NCBI RefSeq assembly: GCF_027579695.1 | Contig: NC_083572.1 | Location: 12,410,915-12,474,914, forward strand | Length of the DNA stretch: 64,000 nucleotides | Direction of reading: 5' to 3' | Origin: Neoarius graeffei | Lineage: Eukaryota; Chordata; Actinopteri; Siluriformes; Ariidae | Part shown: positions 1-11,480 of the stretch, piece by piece | Layout: each line of letters starts with the position of its first letter | Numbering within the stretch: position 1 is the first letter of the stretch | Notes under the pieces: model-generated | What the model was told of the DNA's origin: nothing | Databases searched by the model: none | The model's input: only the letters and a program-made list of their open reading frames with translations | Made by a program: the position numbers and the translations under genes

Positions 1-884
1 GTCTGGACCGCCTTTAGCTTTGATTACAGCATGCATTCGACGTGGTATTGTTTTGATAAACTTATGCAACGTCACAACATTAATATCAGTCCAAAGTTGA
101 ATTAATTTTTCACTGAGATCTCGTGTTGAGGATGGGGGAGTCGAACCACTGAGTAAAGTCTTCTCCCGCACATCCCAAAGATTCTCAATGGGTACAAGGT
201 CAAGACTCTGTGGTGGCCAATTCATGTGTGAAAATGATTCCTCATGCTCCCTGACCCACTCTTTCACCTTAATTTTACGTCCGTGCCATCAGGGAAGAAA
301 AAAATCCATTGATCTGATAATAACCTGGCCATTCAGTACATTCAGGTCGTCAGCTGACTCCATTTTATTGCCCCATAATGTTACCAAGCCTCGACCTGAC
401 CAACTGAAACAACCCCAGATCATAACGCTGTCTCCAGAGGCTTGTACAGTGGCCACTATGCATGATGGGTGCATCTCTTCATGGGCTTCCCTTCTTACCT
501 TGATGCGCCTATCACTCTGGAATAGGGTCAATCTGGACTCATCAGACCACATGACCTTTTCCATTGCTCCAGAGTCCAATCTTTATGCTCCCTAGCACAG
601 TGATTCCCAACCACTGTGCCGCGGCACATTAGTGTGCCGTGAGAGATCATCAGGTGTACCGTGGGACATTATCCAATTTCACTTAATTGTTCTGAAAATT
701 ATTTATTTATTGCAAATTATTTGTCTTCGTTCTTCTATGCCAGCGACGTACCGTATGGACCCTTTTCACGTGACGTCACGACAAACGCGGCCGCCATTTT
801 GGACGTGTACTACCAGTAGTTTACCACAGCCAACATTGAGGAATGGCAGCAAAGAAAGTGTTTATTTTCAGCAAGACTTCCATC

Positions 885-1032
885 ATGCCACTATATTGTT
901 GTGCACCTGGATGTAGTAACCATCAACAAACAAGGCAAGGGTTATCATTTTATCGGATCCCGGTAGATGCTGACCGACGGAGAAGATGGATAGCGACATA
1001 CCAACGCTTGTGCAGTGACCACTTTGTTGGAG
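885..1032 (+). pseudogene. THAP zinc-finger exon fragment (transposon-derived)
   Basis: Reads MPLYCCAPGCSNHQQTRQG, LSFYRIPVDADRRRRWI and LCSDHFVGG, ending in a GTAAGA donor. The Cys-Cys of GCSN, Trp of RRWI and the C-x3-H of CSDHF are THAP signature residues. The segment between Trp and CSDHF is shorter than usual, so the domain is probably internally deleted. Confidence 0.7.
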
Positions 1033-1235
1033 GTAAGACGAATAAAATTAGCCAGAAAAGGCATTACATTGCTGTTAGCATTCTGTGGCGGCGAGTGTGT
1101 AACCAAATAGGCTAAAATAACCCATTGTAACCTCTTTGTTCTTCTGTAGTAGCTATTAGCTAACGACATTAGCTAGCGTTGTGTTCCTTGGCTGTTGGTA
1201 GACTGTAGGACAGATCAGAGGCAGTGTCCTACAAA

Positions 1236-1601
1236 CAGCGCTTAATTTGAGGGGGAGCAAGCAGGAGCGTGCTCCGAAACCTCGGGCGTTGGCTCCGGCA
1301 GCTATTTACACTGGATCCGGTGATCCGACACCTCTTTTGACTATGTAAAAAAAACAAAAAAAACAAATAATTAAATAAAAAAATGCAAGTTTATTTAGTG
1401 TTAATGTCTGATTTTGATATCTGTCTTGTTGGTGATTTCTCTCATGAAACGACATCCACAAAATATCTGCAGATGAACTTAATTTGCAGTGTTATTACAA
1501 AACATGCCCAGAAGCGCAGCGCCGCGCCCCCTCTTTTTTTCCGCACCAGAGCCGCTCATCCTCTGCGCTCCGAGACCTCCCACTTTACAAATTAAGCACT
1601 G
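1236..1601. mobile_element. hAT-type MITE inside the THAP element
   Basis: Ends CAGCGCTTAATTTG (1236) and CAAATTAAGCACTG (to 1601) are imperfect inverted repeats. Both are flanked by a perfect 8-bp duplication cctacaaa (1228-1235, 1602-1609). No coding capacity; GC-rich inner arms. Confidence 0.8.
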
Positions 1602-2292
1602 CCTACAAATAAGTGTTCAAAATAAGAGGAATGTATTTGTCTCTTAAATCCAGGCCGTTCCCTGTAATCTGTAACAACGGTTGGAGAAAGTAATGGCAAA
1701 TAGTGAGTGCACAAACCATAGAAGGTAAACTGTACAGAGCGCCAGGGCAGTGTGATGGTATGTCTACTTTTAGATTGTGTTAGCTTATCAATGAACACAC
1801 TCGTCACTCGACGAGTTTCACGTCTTTACGACGGATACTTAAATGTGTGTTAGGTATTATTGTTGCAGTCTAAGCAGTCATTGTAGCAGCTAGATGAGCG
1901 AGAACCGAAAGGGTCTGTGCCATAAACCGTTATTTCTGTACGGCGTTGCTAATGTGTCGTTACTGTTGTTATTTCTCCCTCTGCTCGCCCTGTAAATGCC
2001 CTACGTCGCTGGATAGCGAAGGTGTTTTCTGCATCTTGCTCCTTTTTCTTGTATGTTCTCCGTTTGTCGCCTTCCTCGCATTCAAACCAATTCGAGCCGA
2101 AGTCCGCTACATGTCCAAAATGGTGGTCGCGTTTACGAAGGTCACGTGACTGAAAAGGGTCTATAGTGACTGGCAGAACAATTAAATACTCTTCCAATAG
2201 ATGGCAGCAGGTAGCTAATTAACCTGTGTATCTACCTGTTGCCATTCAAACAATAGAATTAGTAATGCTTCGGGTGTGACAGCGGTGATAGC

Positions 2293-2390
2293 GATAGATA
2301 AATATTTGAAAAGAAAAAGTACACAATCCAAACTGGGCCCTGGAGAAAATTCTGACCCAGATGAAAGCAAAAAAGGTGATTTTCCACAAC
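2293..2390 (+). pseudogene. hAT transposase N-terminal remnant
   Basis: A short frame reads IDKYLKRKSTQSKLGPGE then NSDPDESKKG before decaying. The DKYLKRK opening is typical of fish ZBED/hAT-Charlie transposases. It lies within the hAT shell in the expected place. No zinc finger or catalytic core remains. Confidence 0.55.
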
Positions 2391-2432
2391 CTATCTATGC
2401 AAGCTGGGCTTTTCAAGCATGACTGCTATAAA

Positions 2433-4112
2433 CATGGGTGCAAGTTTTCCGGCATGTGCCGGAAGCTCAGTTTTTTTCGGTTTTCCAAATCGTGTAAATC
2501 CGTTGAGATTTTCGGGGGGAGGGGGTATAGGGGTGGCCCTCTCACTGTCTCACTCTCAGCGTATTACCAGGTTACCGCGGTACAGTCTCTGCACGAGACA
2601 AATCTTTTCATCTCGTCTTCGCCACAAACCTCATTCAATTTATACGCCGCTCACCAACGAGCGGTCCTGACTAGCCCGTTGTTTCACGGTGTTATACATG
2701 TGTGATATCATGTTTCACGCACGCAGCACGTTGTTCGACCAAATCAACACAGCTATTCCCATGAGTCGCCGTTTCTTTTGGTGCAAGTTAGAACGGTGCT
2801 TTTGACTGGCTCACTGTTAGCTGTTGTCCAATGAAACTTCAGCTTTTATAATAAGCCTTATTTCGCTTCCCTCCCTTGTGACAGATCAACGTGCTTTGCT
2901 TCTGGTTGCTGATCAAAATGTCAAAATGAAGTTTTTATCGGAAGGCTCCAATACAATAATAATTTTGAAATTAATGATATTGGCCCGGGCGGCACGGTGG
3001 TGTAGTGGTTAGTGCTGTCGCCTCACAGCAAGAAGGTCCGGGTTTGAGCCCCTTGGCCGGCGAGGGCCTTTCTGTGCGGAGTTTGCATGTTCTCCCCGTG
3101 TCCACGTGGGTTTCCTCCGGGTGCTCCGGTTTCCCCCACAGTCCATAGACATGCAGGTTAGGTTAACTGGTGACTCTAAATTGACCGTGAGTGTGAATGG
3201 TTGTCTGTGTGTCTGTGTCAGCCCTGTGATGACCTGGCGACTTGTCCAGGGTGTACCCCGCCTTTCGCCCGTAGTCAGCTGGGATAGGCTCAAGCTTGCC
3301 TGCGACCCTGTAGAACAGGATAAAGCGGCTAGAGATAATGAGATGAGATGAGATATTGGCCCTGCACTTTTCTGATTTTTGTGCTATGTAGTAATAAGTG
3401 AATTCAAAACATTTATTGGTGATTTAAATTGTCATCTGATATTGTGTGATGTGCAAATGCAATGTGCTTTCTTCTAGAATTGAAATTATTCATCACAAGT
3501 ATCTGCTTTTATAAACATGTTTTTTTTTTTACATTTGATTACCTTTCAGTTATTAAATAAAAGTAAGGTAGGTCTTGAAATACGTTTTTTAGCTTTTTTA
3601 TCATCTTTTCTAATGTGGTTGATCGGTTGAAAAGTCATTTGTAGTCAGTAATGGATTATAAAATATAGATATTTTTGTATATGGAAAAAGCTGAATCTTG
3701 TTATTTGCTAAAATCCAGGAGTTTCTGAGGACATCAAGACATGTGGCCCCTTAATTTTAACTCAAGCTGTGTATATATTGTAAAAAAGGTATCTCAGCAA
3801 AAGCATATTAAAAATGGTTGTTTCAACATTTAAATTAGTAGTTGCTAGATGTTTTGAAATATCAAGCCTTGTACTTGAAATATTGTTATTTCAGATGAAT
3901 TGATGAATGTATTAAACATTTGATGTGAATATGCAAATCATATAACTATTAATATTATAAATGATTGCATGAGAGACAACCATTTTAACTTGTAATTTAA
4001 TTTTTTTTTCGAGCCCTAAGGGGGGCTCACCCCCCTTTGTAACCCCCCCGCCATGCATGTCTGACTTTGTCAGACTTTTCAGGTTTTTGAAAATTTTATA
4101 CTTGCACCCATG
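2433..4112. mobile_element. Inverted-repeat element, unclassified, inside the hAT shell
   Basis: Ends CATGGGTGCAAGT (2433) and ACTTGCACCCATG (to 4112, one internal mismatch zone) flanked by a 6-bp repeat tataaa (2427-2432, 4113-4118). Inside are a SINE (2988-3351) and AT-rich sequence with no open frame of note. Same short-duplication style as the element at 22131-22837. Confidence 0.55.
2988..3351 (+). mobile_element. DANA/Mermaid-like SINE copy 1
   Basis: tRNA-derived head (GGTGGTGTAGTGGTTAG, the A-box region), conserved core (GGAGTTTGCATGTTCTCCCC) and tail ATAATGAGATGAGATGAG. Flanked by an 11-bp duplication gatattggccc (2977-2987 and 3352-3362). Confidence 0.92.
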
Positions 4113-4265
4113 TATAAAAACTAAAAAAGGAGAGTGACTCAGAGCTGTTGAAGATCTTCGTGTGTGTCTTTCTTCAATTCCTACAAGTATATCAGCTTTG
4201 TGTTCAAGTAAACAGGCCCAGGTTTCCCACTAAGGAAATTGTGAGTAAATTGAGACGAGATTATC

Positions 4266-4267
<2 letters not shown>

Positions 4268-4347
<80 letters not shown>
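4268..4347. repeat. (TA)n followed by (CA)n microsatellite
   Basis: About 33 TA units then ACACACAC. Produces artefactual YIYIYI frames. Confidence 0.95.
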
Positions 4348-5017
4348 TTTTTGTGATGTTTTTGTTGGTGGTGTGCCGTGGGATTTTTCAAATGTAAAAT
4401 ATGTGCCGTGGCTCAAGAAAGGTTGGGAAACACTGACCTAGCAAATCGAAGCCCTTTCTTATGATTAGTTTCACTAACAAGTGTCTTTTTTTATGATCAC
4501 ACAGCTGTTTAGTCCCAATCCTGTGAGTTCTCGTCGCATTGTGCATGTGGAAATGCTCTTAATTTCACTATTAAACACAGCCGTGAGTTTTATTGTTGAT
4601 TCTTTTTATGATTCGACTTCACCAAGCATTTAAGTGATCGTAGTCAGGATCTTTTTCCAACCACATTTTTTCCACGAAGTTGACAGTTCACAACTATGCT
4701 TCCTGGTTTTCAAAATTTGTTTGACAGTTCTTAACACAGTTCCACTAATTTCAGTAATCTCCTTCGTTGTTTTCTTTGCTTGATGCAGGCCAATAGTTTG
4801 ACCTTCTGAAACACAGTAACATCTTTTCCATGAGCACGGGATCCATCTTCCAACATGTTTGTTTAAGAAATGAGAAGCTACTCACTGCATCAGTTAGGGT
4901 TAAAAGAATAGTTGTAGCTGAAACACATGAATCACTACAGTAATTATCCAATCAAAGGCTCTTAGGTATTTGCTTATATAAATCCAAATGGCGACTTTTT
5001 TTTTTGGCCGGTCAGTG

Positions 5018-5634
5018 TACATTATCAGCTCTAAACAATCTTTCTTTCACCATGCCTCTTGAAGTTAACAAAAGAAACATGTCGCTTATTATGTTGCCAA
5101 GAAACCACAAAACACAAAATCCTCTGTCTTGAAAACTTTGCCATGAAGCGAAAAAAAAAAAAAATTACAGCTTTTCCTTGAACTGTTCCAAAGCACAGAC
5201 ACTGGAAACTCCTTCCAAGAGTGATAAATAAACATCTGCTCACAGATGTCTTCACTATATCAACAATTACATCTTTCTTTTATTTGTTTATATGCATCAT
5301 CCACCATACAAGTGTCTTAGTATAGAAATGATAACATATTCTAACGAGTGCGTTAATTTAAACCTGCCATTTGAATTACAAACAATCTACCGTTCGAGCT
5401 GCTGTTTCTCAGCGACCGGTCAGAACTGAGAATTCAGCAGTGCTGTGGTATCGAATAATATAATGCATTGTAATGTTTCCTGAATACAAATCATCACCCC
5501 ATCCATTCTCTGTTCTGGAGTTTGCTGTATATTTGGCTTTCAGGAGCTGTGAAAGCAGCTGGATTGTGTTCAGACTATTTCTGTAAATGTGCTGCAGACG
5601 TGGAGGTTTAAGTTTGTGATTTGAAGTGCAGTTA
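5018..5634. other. Unassigned spacer between Tc1 copies
   Basis: AT-rich, with a poly-A run near 5152. Small frames on the minus strand carry no recognisable domain. I see no gene here. Confidence 0.6.
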
Positions 5635-6650
5635 CAGTGGTGCTTGAAAGTTTGTGAACCCTTAAGAATTTTCTATATTTCTGCATAAATATGACCTAAA
5701 GCATCATCAGATTTTCACACAAGTCCTGAAAGTAGATCAAGAGAACCCAGTTAAACAAATGAGACAAAAATATTATACTTGTTCATTTCTTTATTGAGGA
5801 AAATGATCCAATATTACATATCTATGAGTGGCAAAAGTATGTGAACCTCTAGGATTAGCAGTTAATTTGAAGGTGAAATTACAGTCAGGTGTTTTCAATC
5901 AACGGGATGACAATCAGGTGTGAGTGGGCACCCTGTTTTATTGAACCTTATCCCATCTGTGAAACATGGTGGTGGTAGTATCATGGTTTGGGCCTGTTTT
6001 TTTTGCATCTGGGCCAGGATGCCTTGTCATCATTGATGGAACAATAAATTCTGAATTATACCAGCGAATTCTAAAGGAAAATGTCAGGACATCTGTCCAT
6101 GAACTGAATCTTAATAAAAGGTGGGTCATGCAGCAAGACAACGACCCTAAACACACAAGTCGTTCTATCAAAGAATGGTTCAAGAAGAATAAAGTTCATG
6201 TTTTGGAATGGCCAAGTCAAAGTCCTGACCTTAATCCAATCGAAATGTTGTGGAAGGACCTGAAGCGAGCAGTTCATGTGAGGAAACCCACCAACATCCC
6301 AGAGTTGAAGCTGTTCTGTATGGAGGAATGGGCTAAAATTCCTCCAAGCCGGTGTGCAGGACTGATCAACAGTTACTGGAAACATTTAGTTGCGGTTATT
6401 GCTGCACAAGGGGGTCACACTAGATACTGAAAGCAAAGGTTCAAATACTTTTGCCACTCACGCATATGTAATCTTGGATCATTTTCCTCAATAAATAAAT
6501 GACCAAGTATAATATTTTTGTCTCATTTGTTTAACTGGGTTCTCTTTATCTACTTTTAGGACTTGTGTGAAAATTTGTTGATGTTTTAGGTCATATTTAT
6601 GCAGAAATATAGAAAATTCTAAAGGGCTCACAAACTTTCAAGCACCATTG
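5635..6650 (+). mobile_element. Tc1-type transposon, internally deleted (family 1, copy 1)
   Basis: Inverted ends CAGTGGTGCTTGAAAGTTTG (5635) and its complement ending at 6650, flanked by TA (5633-5634, 6651-6652). Compared with the copy at 13831, sequence between CCCTGTTTTATT (5941) and GAACCTTATCCC is missing, removing the DNA-binding half of the transposase and the first catalytic Asp. Confidence 0.93.
5966..6430 (+). pseudogene. Tc1 transposase, C-terminal half
   Basis: 154 residues starting in the catalytic core, with the second Asp (MQQDNDPKHTS) and the Glu (SPDLNPIEMLW) intact and a normal end GGHTRY. The first Asp region and the paired helix-turn-helix domains are deleted, so it cannot work alone. 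Frame is otherwise open, which suggests the deletion is the main damage. Confidence 0.9.
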
Positions 6651-6652
6651 TA

Positions 6653-7332
6653 CATGTAAGAAGATAACTGTGAGCCTTCTCAGTATACTGAATTAACATA
6701 AATAAACCATGCATATCTTTGTTGAGCCTGAGAGGTTTTCCGAAACCATAAAGAAGACGATTGTTATGTAATAACAGTATCTGTTCTGTTGTTCTCCCTT
6801 CCACAAGCCTGAGATCTATTTATGTTTCCATTTCTGATGCCTCTCTCTGCGTCGTTGTGTTCTTTTGTCCCGTTTTATCCTCCTACTCTCTAATTTCTAT
6901 TTCAAAGACCTCCTTCGTTGTCTTTAGTCTTTTGCTGCAGGCTAGATCTATACATTCTTGCAAAGTCTCCCCCAACTTCCTCCTCCTCCTCTTCTTGTTG
7001 CTTTAATGTGTGAGGAAGAGTCTGGAAAAACCCAGTGCCCACAGCTGCAGTGTGCATCATCACAAAGACATTGTCACAATGGGAAACGAAACCCCACAGA
7101 GTTGAGATGAAGGTTGTGAGGGATAAACAGAAAGGGAATGAACTAAACATAAGAAAAGCTCTCTAGTAAGATCTTTTTCATACAGATTACTTGTGCTTCT
7201 GAAAGAGTCATCAACCAGCCACCATGCTCTCATTATGGTGTCTCTGGAAAAGTCAGTTTCAATAAAATACACAATAAACACAGAATTAACATTTGCGGTT
7301 TCCTTTTGGGCTCAAACAAAATTGGTCAAAAT
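6653..7332. other. No gene seen
   Basis: Mixed sequence with a CTCCTCCTC run near 6975. Short frames on both strands have no domain signature. Confidence 0.6.
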
Positions 7333-7343
7333 GAGTTTAACAC

Positions 7344-7704
7344 CTCATCTCATTAACTCTAGCCGCTTTATCCTGTTCTACAGGGTCGCAGGCAAGCTGG
7401 AGCCTATCCCAGCTGACTACGGGCGAAAGGCGGGGTACACCCTGGACAAGTCGCCAGGTCATCACAGGGCTGACACATAGACACAGACAACCATTCACAC
7501 CTACAGTCAATTTAGAGTCACTAGTTAACCTAACCTGCATGTCTTTGGACTGTGGGGGAAACCGGAGCACCCGGAGGAAACCCACGCGGACACGGGGAGA
7601 ACATGCAAACTCCGCACAGAAAGGCCCTCGCCGGCCACGGGGCTCGAACCTGGACCTTCTTGCTGTGAGACAACAGCGCTAACCACTACACCACCGTGCC
7701 GCCC
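7344..7704 (-). mobile_element. DANA/Mermaid-like SINE copy 2
   Basis: Reverse copy of the same SINE, tail CTCATCTCATT at the low end. Flanked by gagtttaacac on both sides (7333-7343, 7705-7715). Confidence 0.92.
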
Positions 7705-7869
7705 GAGTTTAACACTGTAAAAGTTAATTTTAGACAGTAACGTCACTGAATTGGGCAAAGAGAGCTCATGGATAATGGTAATATCCTACAATGTGAAGAA
7801 AAATATTACATACGGATGGAAATATGGAAGAGAAATGAGACAGTTTCACAGTTTTGTCTTGCATGTGTT

Positions 7870-8250
7870 TTCTGCCCTCTAGTTTCTAAAAACTGTAAAT
7901 TAAAGTGGCTCTAAGCAATGTTAACAACAGTTGTAGGATTCATTTTTATTTCAAATTTGCAAAGACATTGTTTATGTTTTCATGGAAATAAAATTTTGTA
8001 CTAAGTATAAACCATAAATAGTAAAAGTGTAGCTATACCATACAGGAAGTGGGAGTGTGTTTGGAAAGGATTATCAAATCTGACATGGAGAGATTTCTTC
8101 AAAATTGAATTGCATGTATGTTCTGACTTCTTTCAAAAAGCTCTAATTTAAAGCAGCGGTAAGCAATATTAGCAAATGCTTTAGGCTTGATTTTCATTTC
8201 AACATTCTGTCTTTTATAACATTGCAAAAATTAATTTGGGGCAGTAATGC
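7870..8250. repeat. Decayed tandem repeat, cluster 1 (two units)
   Basis: Two diverged copies of a module with the order CTCTAATTTAAAGC, AGCAATATTAGCAA, TTCATTTTCATTTCA, TTGCAAA and TCATGxxxxTAAA begin near 7880 and 8130. Three more copies lie at 12040-12760. See the separate finding. Confidence 0.6.
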
Positions 8251-8804
8251 TTGAGTGAGGTGTGTAGAAAGTTCAGTTTCAACTTAGAAGAACCAATTTG
8301 TATGAGAAGTGAAAAAACAATTAGATTTGCACATTGAAATGGAATTGGTTAGGCAAAATGTTTGATAGTCTGTGGTTGCTTTTTTTATTTTTACAAGTAA
8401 TGAACAGCTTCCTGTGATAAATTAATAATTTATCTTTATATGCTTGCTGTGCATAAGCTATAAATTCTAATTTTTAATACACAATTGTGTAAAATATCAG
8501 AAAAACATCTGTATTTGGACTGTTCAGTGTGAAATAATATAATCTTGGTTTCTGGCAGAATTGATCTTTCATAATGTTAGGAAGCTTGTAACAAATTCTA
8601 AGAAATTGCACAAAAGAATTTTCTGAACTTTATAAAGAAAATTCTGAAAATCCATAACCTTATAAGACTAACACTGATGTCACAATGTCTTGGCTTAGCA
8701 AAGTCAAAGCTTTTCTCCAGACTTTTTCTTTTGTTATCTCTGCCAACAAAGTAGGTTATATTTTCGCCACTGTTTTTTTTTTTTTGTTACTCTGTTCCCA
8801 ATGT

Positions 8805-9167
8805 GGGCGGCACGGTGGTGTAGTGGTTAGCATTGTCACCAGCAAGAAGGTTCTGGGTTCAAGCCCAGTGGCCGACGAGGGCCTTCCTGTGCGGAGTTTG
8901 CATGTTCTCCCCGTGTCCGTGTGGGTTTCCTCTGGGTGCTCTGGTTTACCCCACAGTCCAAAGACATGCAGGTTAGGTTAACTGGTGGCTCTAAATTGAC
9001 CGTAGGTGTGAATGTGAATGGTTGTTTGTCTCTATGTGCCAGTTCTGTGATGATCCGGCGACTTGTCCAGGGTGTACCCCGCCTCTCACCCATAGTCAGC
9101 TAGGATAGGCTCCAGCTTACCTGCAACCCTGCATGGGATAAGCGGTTATGGATAATGGATGGATGGA
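8805..9167 (+). mobile_element. DANA/Mermaid-like SINE copy 3, GGAT-tail subfamily
   Basis: Same head and core, but the tail is GATAATGGATGGATGGATG instead of GATAATGAGATGAG. Flanked by tgttcccaatgt (8793-8804, 9168-9179). More diverged than most copies, so probably older. Confidence 0.9.
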
Positions 9168-9179
9168 TGTTCCCAATGT

Positions 9180-9276
9180 AAGTCAAAAAGTAGTGAATGG
9201 ATTTTGCTGAAAATTTGAGAAGAGGTGGGTCATGGGCCAAGGAACAATTCATTATATATATATATATATATATACC

Positions 9277-9317
<41 letters not shown>

Positions 9318-9395
9318 AATCTAGATACAGTGGTGCTAGGAGTTACGTTGGGAACAGACAAAAAAAAAAATCCTGGATTCATATACATACGTGTA
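9180..9395. repeat. Interspersed repeat with (TA)n, left of a Tc1
   Basis: Contains a unit with AAAAAGTAGTGAATGGATTTT and GTCATGGGCCAAGGA that recurs at 11180-11260, a (TA)n tract (9254-9308), then a reversed fragment ending at the Tc1. Not protein coding. Confidence 0.6.
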
Positions 9396-10994
9396 CAGTG
9401 GTGCTTGAAATTTTGTAAACCCTTTAAAATTTTCTATATTTCTGCATAAATATGACCTAAAACATCATCAGATTTTCACACAAGTCCTAAAAGTAGATAA
9501 AGAGAACCCAGTTAAACAAATGAGACAAAAATATTGTACTTGATCATTTATTTATTGAGGAAAAGTACATATCTGTGAGTGCCAAAAGTATGTGAACCTT
9601 TGCTGTCAGGATCTGGTGTGACCCCCTTGTGCAGCAATAACTGCAACTAAATGTTTCCGGTAACTGTTGATCAGTCCTACACACCGGCTTGGAGGAATTT
9701 TAGCCCATTTCTCCATACAGAACAGCTTCAACTCTGGGATGTTGGTGGGTTTCCTCACATGAACTGCTCGCTTCAGGTCCTTCCACAACATTTCGATTAG
9801 ATTAAGGTCAGGACTTTGACTTGGCCATTCCAAAACATGAACTTTATTCTTCTTTAACCATTCTTTGGTAGAACGACTTGTGGGCTTAGGTTTGTTGTCT
9901 TGCTGCATGACCCACCTTCTCTTGAGATTCAGTTCATGGACAGATGTCTTGACATTTTCCTTTGGAATTCTCTGGTATAATTCAGAATTCATTGTTCCAT
10001 CAATGATGGCAAGCCGTCCTGGCCCAGATGCAGCAAAACAGGCCCAAACCATGATGCTACCACCACCATGTTTCACAGATGGGATAAGGTTCTTATGCCG
10101 GAATGCAGTGTTTTCCTTTCTCCAAACATAACGCTTCTCATTTAAAACAAAATGTTCTATTTTGGTCTCATCCGTCCACAAAACATTTTTCCAATAGCCT
10201 TCTGGCTTGTCCACGTGATCTTTAGCAAACTGCAGATGAGCAGCAATGTTCTTTTTGGAGAGCAGTTGCTTTCTCCTTGCAACCCTGCCATGCACACCAT
10301 TGTTGTTCAGTGTTCTCCTGATGGTGGACTCATGAACATTAACATTAGCCAAAGTGAGAGAGGCCTTCAGTTGCTTAGAAGTTACCCTGGGTCCTTTGTG
10401 ACCTCGCCAACTATTACACGCCTTGCTCTTGGAGTGATCTTTGTTGGTCGACCACTCCTGGGGAGGGTAACAGTGGTTTTGAATTTCCTCCATTTGTACA
10501 CAATCTGTCTGACTGTGGACTGGTGGAGTCCAAACTCTTTAGAAATGGTTTTGTAACCTTTTCCAGCCTGATGAGCATCAACAACGCTTTTTCTGAGGTC
10601 CTCAGAAATCTCCTTTGTTTGTGCCATGATACACTTCCACAAACATGTGTTGTGAAGATCAGACTTTGATAGATCCCTGTTCTTTAAATAAAACAGGGTG
10701 CCCACTCACACCTGATTGTCATCCCACTGATTGAAAACACCTGACTCTCATTTCACCTTCAAATGAACTGCTAATCCTAGAGGTTCACATACTTTTGCCA
10801 CTCACAGATATGTAATATTGGATCATTTTCCTCAATAAATAAATGACCAAGTATAATATTTTTGTCTCATTTGTTTAACTGGGTTTTCTTCATCTACTTT
10901 TAGGACTTGTGTGAAAATCTGATAATGTTTTAGGTCATATTTATGCAGAAATATAGAAAATTCTAAAGGGTCCACAAACTTTCAAGCACCACTG
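9396..10994 (-). mobile_element. Tc1-type transposon, near full length (family 1, copy 2)
   Basis: Inverted ends CAGTGGTGCTTGAAATTTTG (9396) and its complement ending 10994, flanked by TA. About 1.6 kb, the normal size. It carries one transposase frame interrupted by a single-base deletion. Confidence 0.95.
9606..10625 (-). pseudogene. Tc1 transposase with one frameshift
   Basis: From MAQTKEISEDLRKSVVDAHQ through two helix-turn-helix motifs (STVRQIVYKW), SGRPTKITPRA, the DDE core (WTDETKIE, QQDNKPKPTS, SPDLNLIEMLW) and the end GGHTRS. A C is missing in the KDPRVTS region near 10392, so it reads as two overlapping frames. DPKH has become KPKP, a change next to the second catalytic Asp. Inactive as read. 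Confidence 0.9.
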
Positions 10995-11087
10995 TATGTA
11001 TATGAATCCAGGATTTTTTTTTTTGTCTGTTCCCAACGTAACTCCTAAAGTAGTGAAAGGATTTGGATGAAATTTGGTGTACAGCTC

Positions 11088-11129
<42 letters not shown>

Positions 11130-11480
11130 CTCCATCAAATTTTTTGGAGGAGGTTATGTTTTTGCCTCTGTTTGTTTGACTGTTTCCAACGTAACTCAAA
11201 AGGTAGTGAACGGATTTTCATGAAATTTTGAGGAAAGGTGAGCCATGGGCCAAGGAGCAATTGATTATATTTTGACACAAATCCAAATATGTATATGCAT
11301 GCGCATCCATAATTTTTTTGTCTGTTCCCAACATAACTCAAAAAGTAGTGAACGGATTTTGATTAAATTTCGTGGACAGCTTTTATCCCAGCTTCAATTG
11401 ATTTGGTTTTGATGTTGATAATATGTGGCTTGGCAGAGGTATGCACTCCACCGAGTGCCCTTCTAGTTTTAAATCTAATT
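10995..11480. repeat. Interspersed repeat right of the Tc1, with (ATT)n
   Basis: Starts with a mirror of the left flank (AATCCAGGA, GTCTGTTCCCAACGTAACTC), then three units of the form GTTCCCAACxTAACTCxxAA..GTAGTGAA..GGATTTT near 11030, 11190 and 11330, an (ATT)n tract (11088-11130), and the ending CACTCCACCGAGTGCCCTTC TAGTT. The ending is a common fish interspersed-repeat terminus, possibly Helitron-like, but I cannot prove that. Confidence 0.6.

Larger units (their letters stand above)
757..2162. mobile_element. THAP-bearing inverted-repeat transposon, copy A (non-autonomous)
   Basis: Left end GGACCCTTTTCACGTGAC (757 onward) and right end, read in reverse, AGACCCTTTTCAGTCACGTG. Homology continues inward through CGCGRCCRCCATTTTGGAC. 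The apparent target duplication is AT (755-756 and 2163-2164), and joining the flanks restores a smooth hAT-shell sequence. A THAP exon starts 130 bp inside the left end. THAP domains occur in P, Kolobok and ISL2EU-type transposons; a 2-bp AT duplication would best suit ISL2EU, but no catalytic region is present to prove it. Confidence 0.7.
598..4435. mobile_element. hAT-type DNA transposon (shell), carrying nested insertions
   Basis: Ends are CAGTGATTCCCAACC at 598-612 and GGTTGGGAAACACTG at 4421-4435, imperfect inverted repeats of hAT style. They are flanked by an 8-bp duplication, ccctagca (590-597) and acctagca (4436-4443), 7 of 8 identical. After removing nested elements the shell is 598-756, 2165-2432 and 4113-4435. 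It keeps a fragment of the N-terminal transposase reading frame. It sits inside a Tc1 element. Confidence 0.82.
1..5017 (-). mobile_element. Tc1-type transposon, truncated by window start and split by a hAT
   Basis: Two parts, 1-597 and 4444-5017, are continuous once the hAT at 598-4435 is removed. The minus strand encodes Tc1 transposase pieces, such as the first catalytic Asp region WSDESRLTLFQSD near 520-550 and GCFSWSGRG near 400. The N-terminal region runs back from an ATG near 4857 with several stops and frameshifts. The right end is CAGTG at 5013-5017 followed by TA, the expected Tc1 target. It is a dead copy. Confidence 0.8.

Noticed and set aside
3009-3351. Long frames within every SINE copy (for example those reading [16 protein letters not shown] or [15 protein letters not shown]) as a protein family.
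   Set aside because: They appear on both strands of all SINE copies, with starts fixed by the repeat sequence; these are translations of the non-coding SINE core.
4148-4441. Frames with YIYIYI runs (also at 9100-9420, 31878-32283, 32461-32820, 53101-53462).
   Set aside because: Direct translations of (TA)n microsatellites.
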